Both the position numbers and the translations under genes were made by a program. The notes under the pieces were generated by a model. The model was given only the letters and a program-made list of their open reading frames with translations. It was not told the DNA's origin and did not search any database. Positions 63,307-64,000 of a stretch of 64,000 nucleotides of DNA are shown here, in pieces; position 1 is the first letter of the stretch, and every line of letters begins with the position of its first letter. Location of the stretch: contig CAWFMA010000003.1 of the NCBI GenBank assembly GCA_963816855.1, positions 310,001 through 374,000 of the forward strand. Reading direction: 5' to 3'. Origin of the DNA: DASTFP01 sp963816855 (GTDB lineage Bacteria; Verrucomicrobiota; Verrucomicrobiia; Chthoniobacterales; Terrimicrobiaceae).

Positions 63307-64000
63307 TCAGGTTTCTTTTGAATTCCGGGAAGCCAAGTATTCCTTGTAAGCATTTTCGGTCGCGTCGGTCACTCGATCCCAAGTGTAATTTTGCTCCACC
63401 AACCGCCTGGCGTTCTCTCCCATCTCCTTTCGCTTCTCAGCGTTTTGAATCAGCGGTTCGATGACTTGAGCGATATGGCTTGGATCACTCTTGACGAATT
63501 CTCCAGTAGTTCCGGGCTGAATAAAATCCTCGGTTCCGTTGATCGACGTTGCGACAATGGGCAGTCCGCACGCGGCGGCCTCGATCGTTGCCAAACTGAA
63601 CGCCTCGTACCAACTTGGGAAAAAGAAAATGTCCGAGCTGGCCAGGGCGATTGGCACATCTTTCCGAAAGCCTCCAAAGATCACGCGATCTGCGATTCCG
63701 CATTCGTCGGCCAAGGCCTTGAGAGTGTCTCGCGCCGCGTCGTCGCCGGCGATGTACAATTTGGCGCGCCGGTCGGGCACCTTCGAGAGCCCCTTGATCG
63801 CAAGGTCCAGGCCCTTGCGAACCCACTCGCCGCCCGCGAAGATTAGCACGATATCTTCCGGGCCAAGCCCGTTCTCCTTTCTCCAGGCCAGTCGCTGCTC
63901 TTCGGAAATCGGCTTGAAGATGCTCAGATCCGCAGCGTTCGGCACGATTCGCACTGGCGCGGGTCCGATGTCATAGTGCTCGCGCAGTTCGCTCTCGACG
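63307..64000 (-). CDS. GT4 glycosyltransferase, 5' part beyond the window
   Basis: C-terminal ~231 residues; the frame is open to the right edge (VESELREHYDIGPAP then VRIVPNAAD). The donor domain is complete: FAGGEWVRKGLDLAIKGL, FGGFRKDVPIALASSDIFFFPS, and the E-x7-E motif EAFSLATIEAAACGLPIV. It is the most upstream gene seen in the operon. The sugar is unknown. Confidence 0.85.
   Translation of the reverse strand, partial: VESELREHYDIGPAPVRIVPNAADLSIFKPISEEQRLAWRKENGLGPEDIVLIFAGGEWVRKGLDLAIKGLSKVPDRRAKLYIAGDDAARDTLKALADECGIADRVIFGGFRKDVPIALASSDIFFFPSWYEAFSLATIEAAACGLPIVATSINGTEDFIQPGTTGEFVKSDPSHIAQVIEPLIQNAEKRKEMGENARRLVEQNYTWDRVTDATENAYKEYLASRNSKET

Noticed and set aside
1..64000. CRISPR array, prophage or known anti-phage defence genes
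   Set aside because: No regularly spaced repeats, cas genes, phage structural genes or recognised defence proteins were seen. The macrodomain and nuclease-ligase genes stand alone and were not treated as defence.

Overview
The window looks like part of a Verrucomicrobiota genome, most likely a soil member of the Chthoniobacterales/Spartobacteria. The main reason is a set of pseudopilin-like genes (35.4-44.9 kb) that matches the Verru_Chthon cassette A/B/C/D families. MqnC (futalosine menaquinone route), a cyanobacterial-type GlgC, a GH39 glycosidase and a TPR/ExbB/ExbD/vWA operon also fit. GC is fairly high throughout. Many single-base frame breaks occur in otherwise well-conserved genes, so a metagenome-assembled contig with some residual indels or local mis-joins is possible.

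Layout. 1-7.2 kb is a decayed or mosaic stretch: a dioxygenase C-terminus, a sulfatase N-terminal stub, an NmrA-like stub and a flavin oxidoreductase C-terminus. These are followed by an intact aldo/keto reductase, a heptosyltransferase remnant, two secreted proteins and three more broken genes. 7.4-34.1 kb is a mostly intact, mainly housekeeping block: leuA, a GH130-type glycosidase, an FmdB-like protein, a fused exonuclease/ATP-dependent DNA ligase, lgt, glmS and glgC (divergent), a macrodomain protein and a PhoB/PhoR-like pair. It continues with an HD exoribonuclease, a lipase, mqnC, murI, an M24 peptidase, prmA, an aspartate aminotransferase and rplU-rpmA. Two copies of a MITE-like element (8030-8361, 12871-13097) and an internally deleted IS relic (12572) sit in this block. 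34.2-35.1 kb holds tRNA-Leu(GAG) and a decayed GH31 gene.

35.4-44.9 kb is the Verru_Chthon cassette. Genes B, C and A run on the minus strand and D is divergent. Gene A is broken by about 2.8 kb made of a truncated group II intron (reverse transcriptase) and a truncated IS5-superfamily element. The insert is flanked by two 84-bp copies of gene A sequence that differ at four, mostly silent, positions. 45.0-48.3 kb pairs a GntR-type DNA-binding/LacI-type sensor regulator with a divergent GH39 glycosidase; the intergenic region has a perfect 14-bp palindrome. 48.5-55.7 kb is the most distinctive system: secreted TPR protein, second secreted TPR-like protein, ExbB/TolQ-type channel, two different ExbD proteins, and a TonB-like protein whose periplasmic end is a von Willebrand A domain. 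All are tightly coupled, suggesting a proton-motive-force-driven envelope machine.

55.7-64 kb is on the minus strand: a lipoprotein gene, a strong terminator, and an exopolysaccharide-type operon. The operon has five consecutive GT4 glycosyltransferases (one cut by the window edge), a VanZ-like membrane protein and a polyprenyl-phosphate sugar-1-phosphate transferase. The five transferases plus the priming enzyme would together build an undecaprenyl-linked surface glycan.
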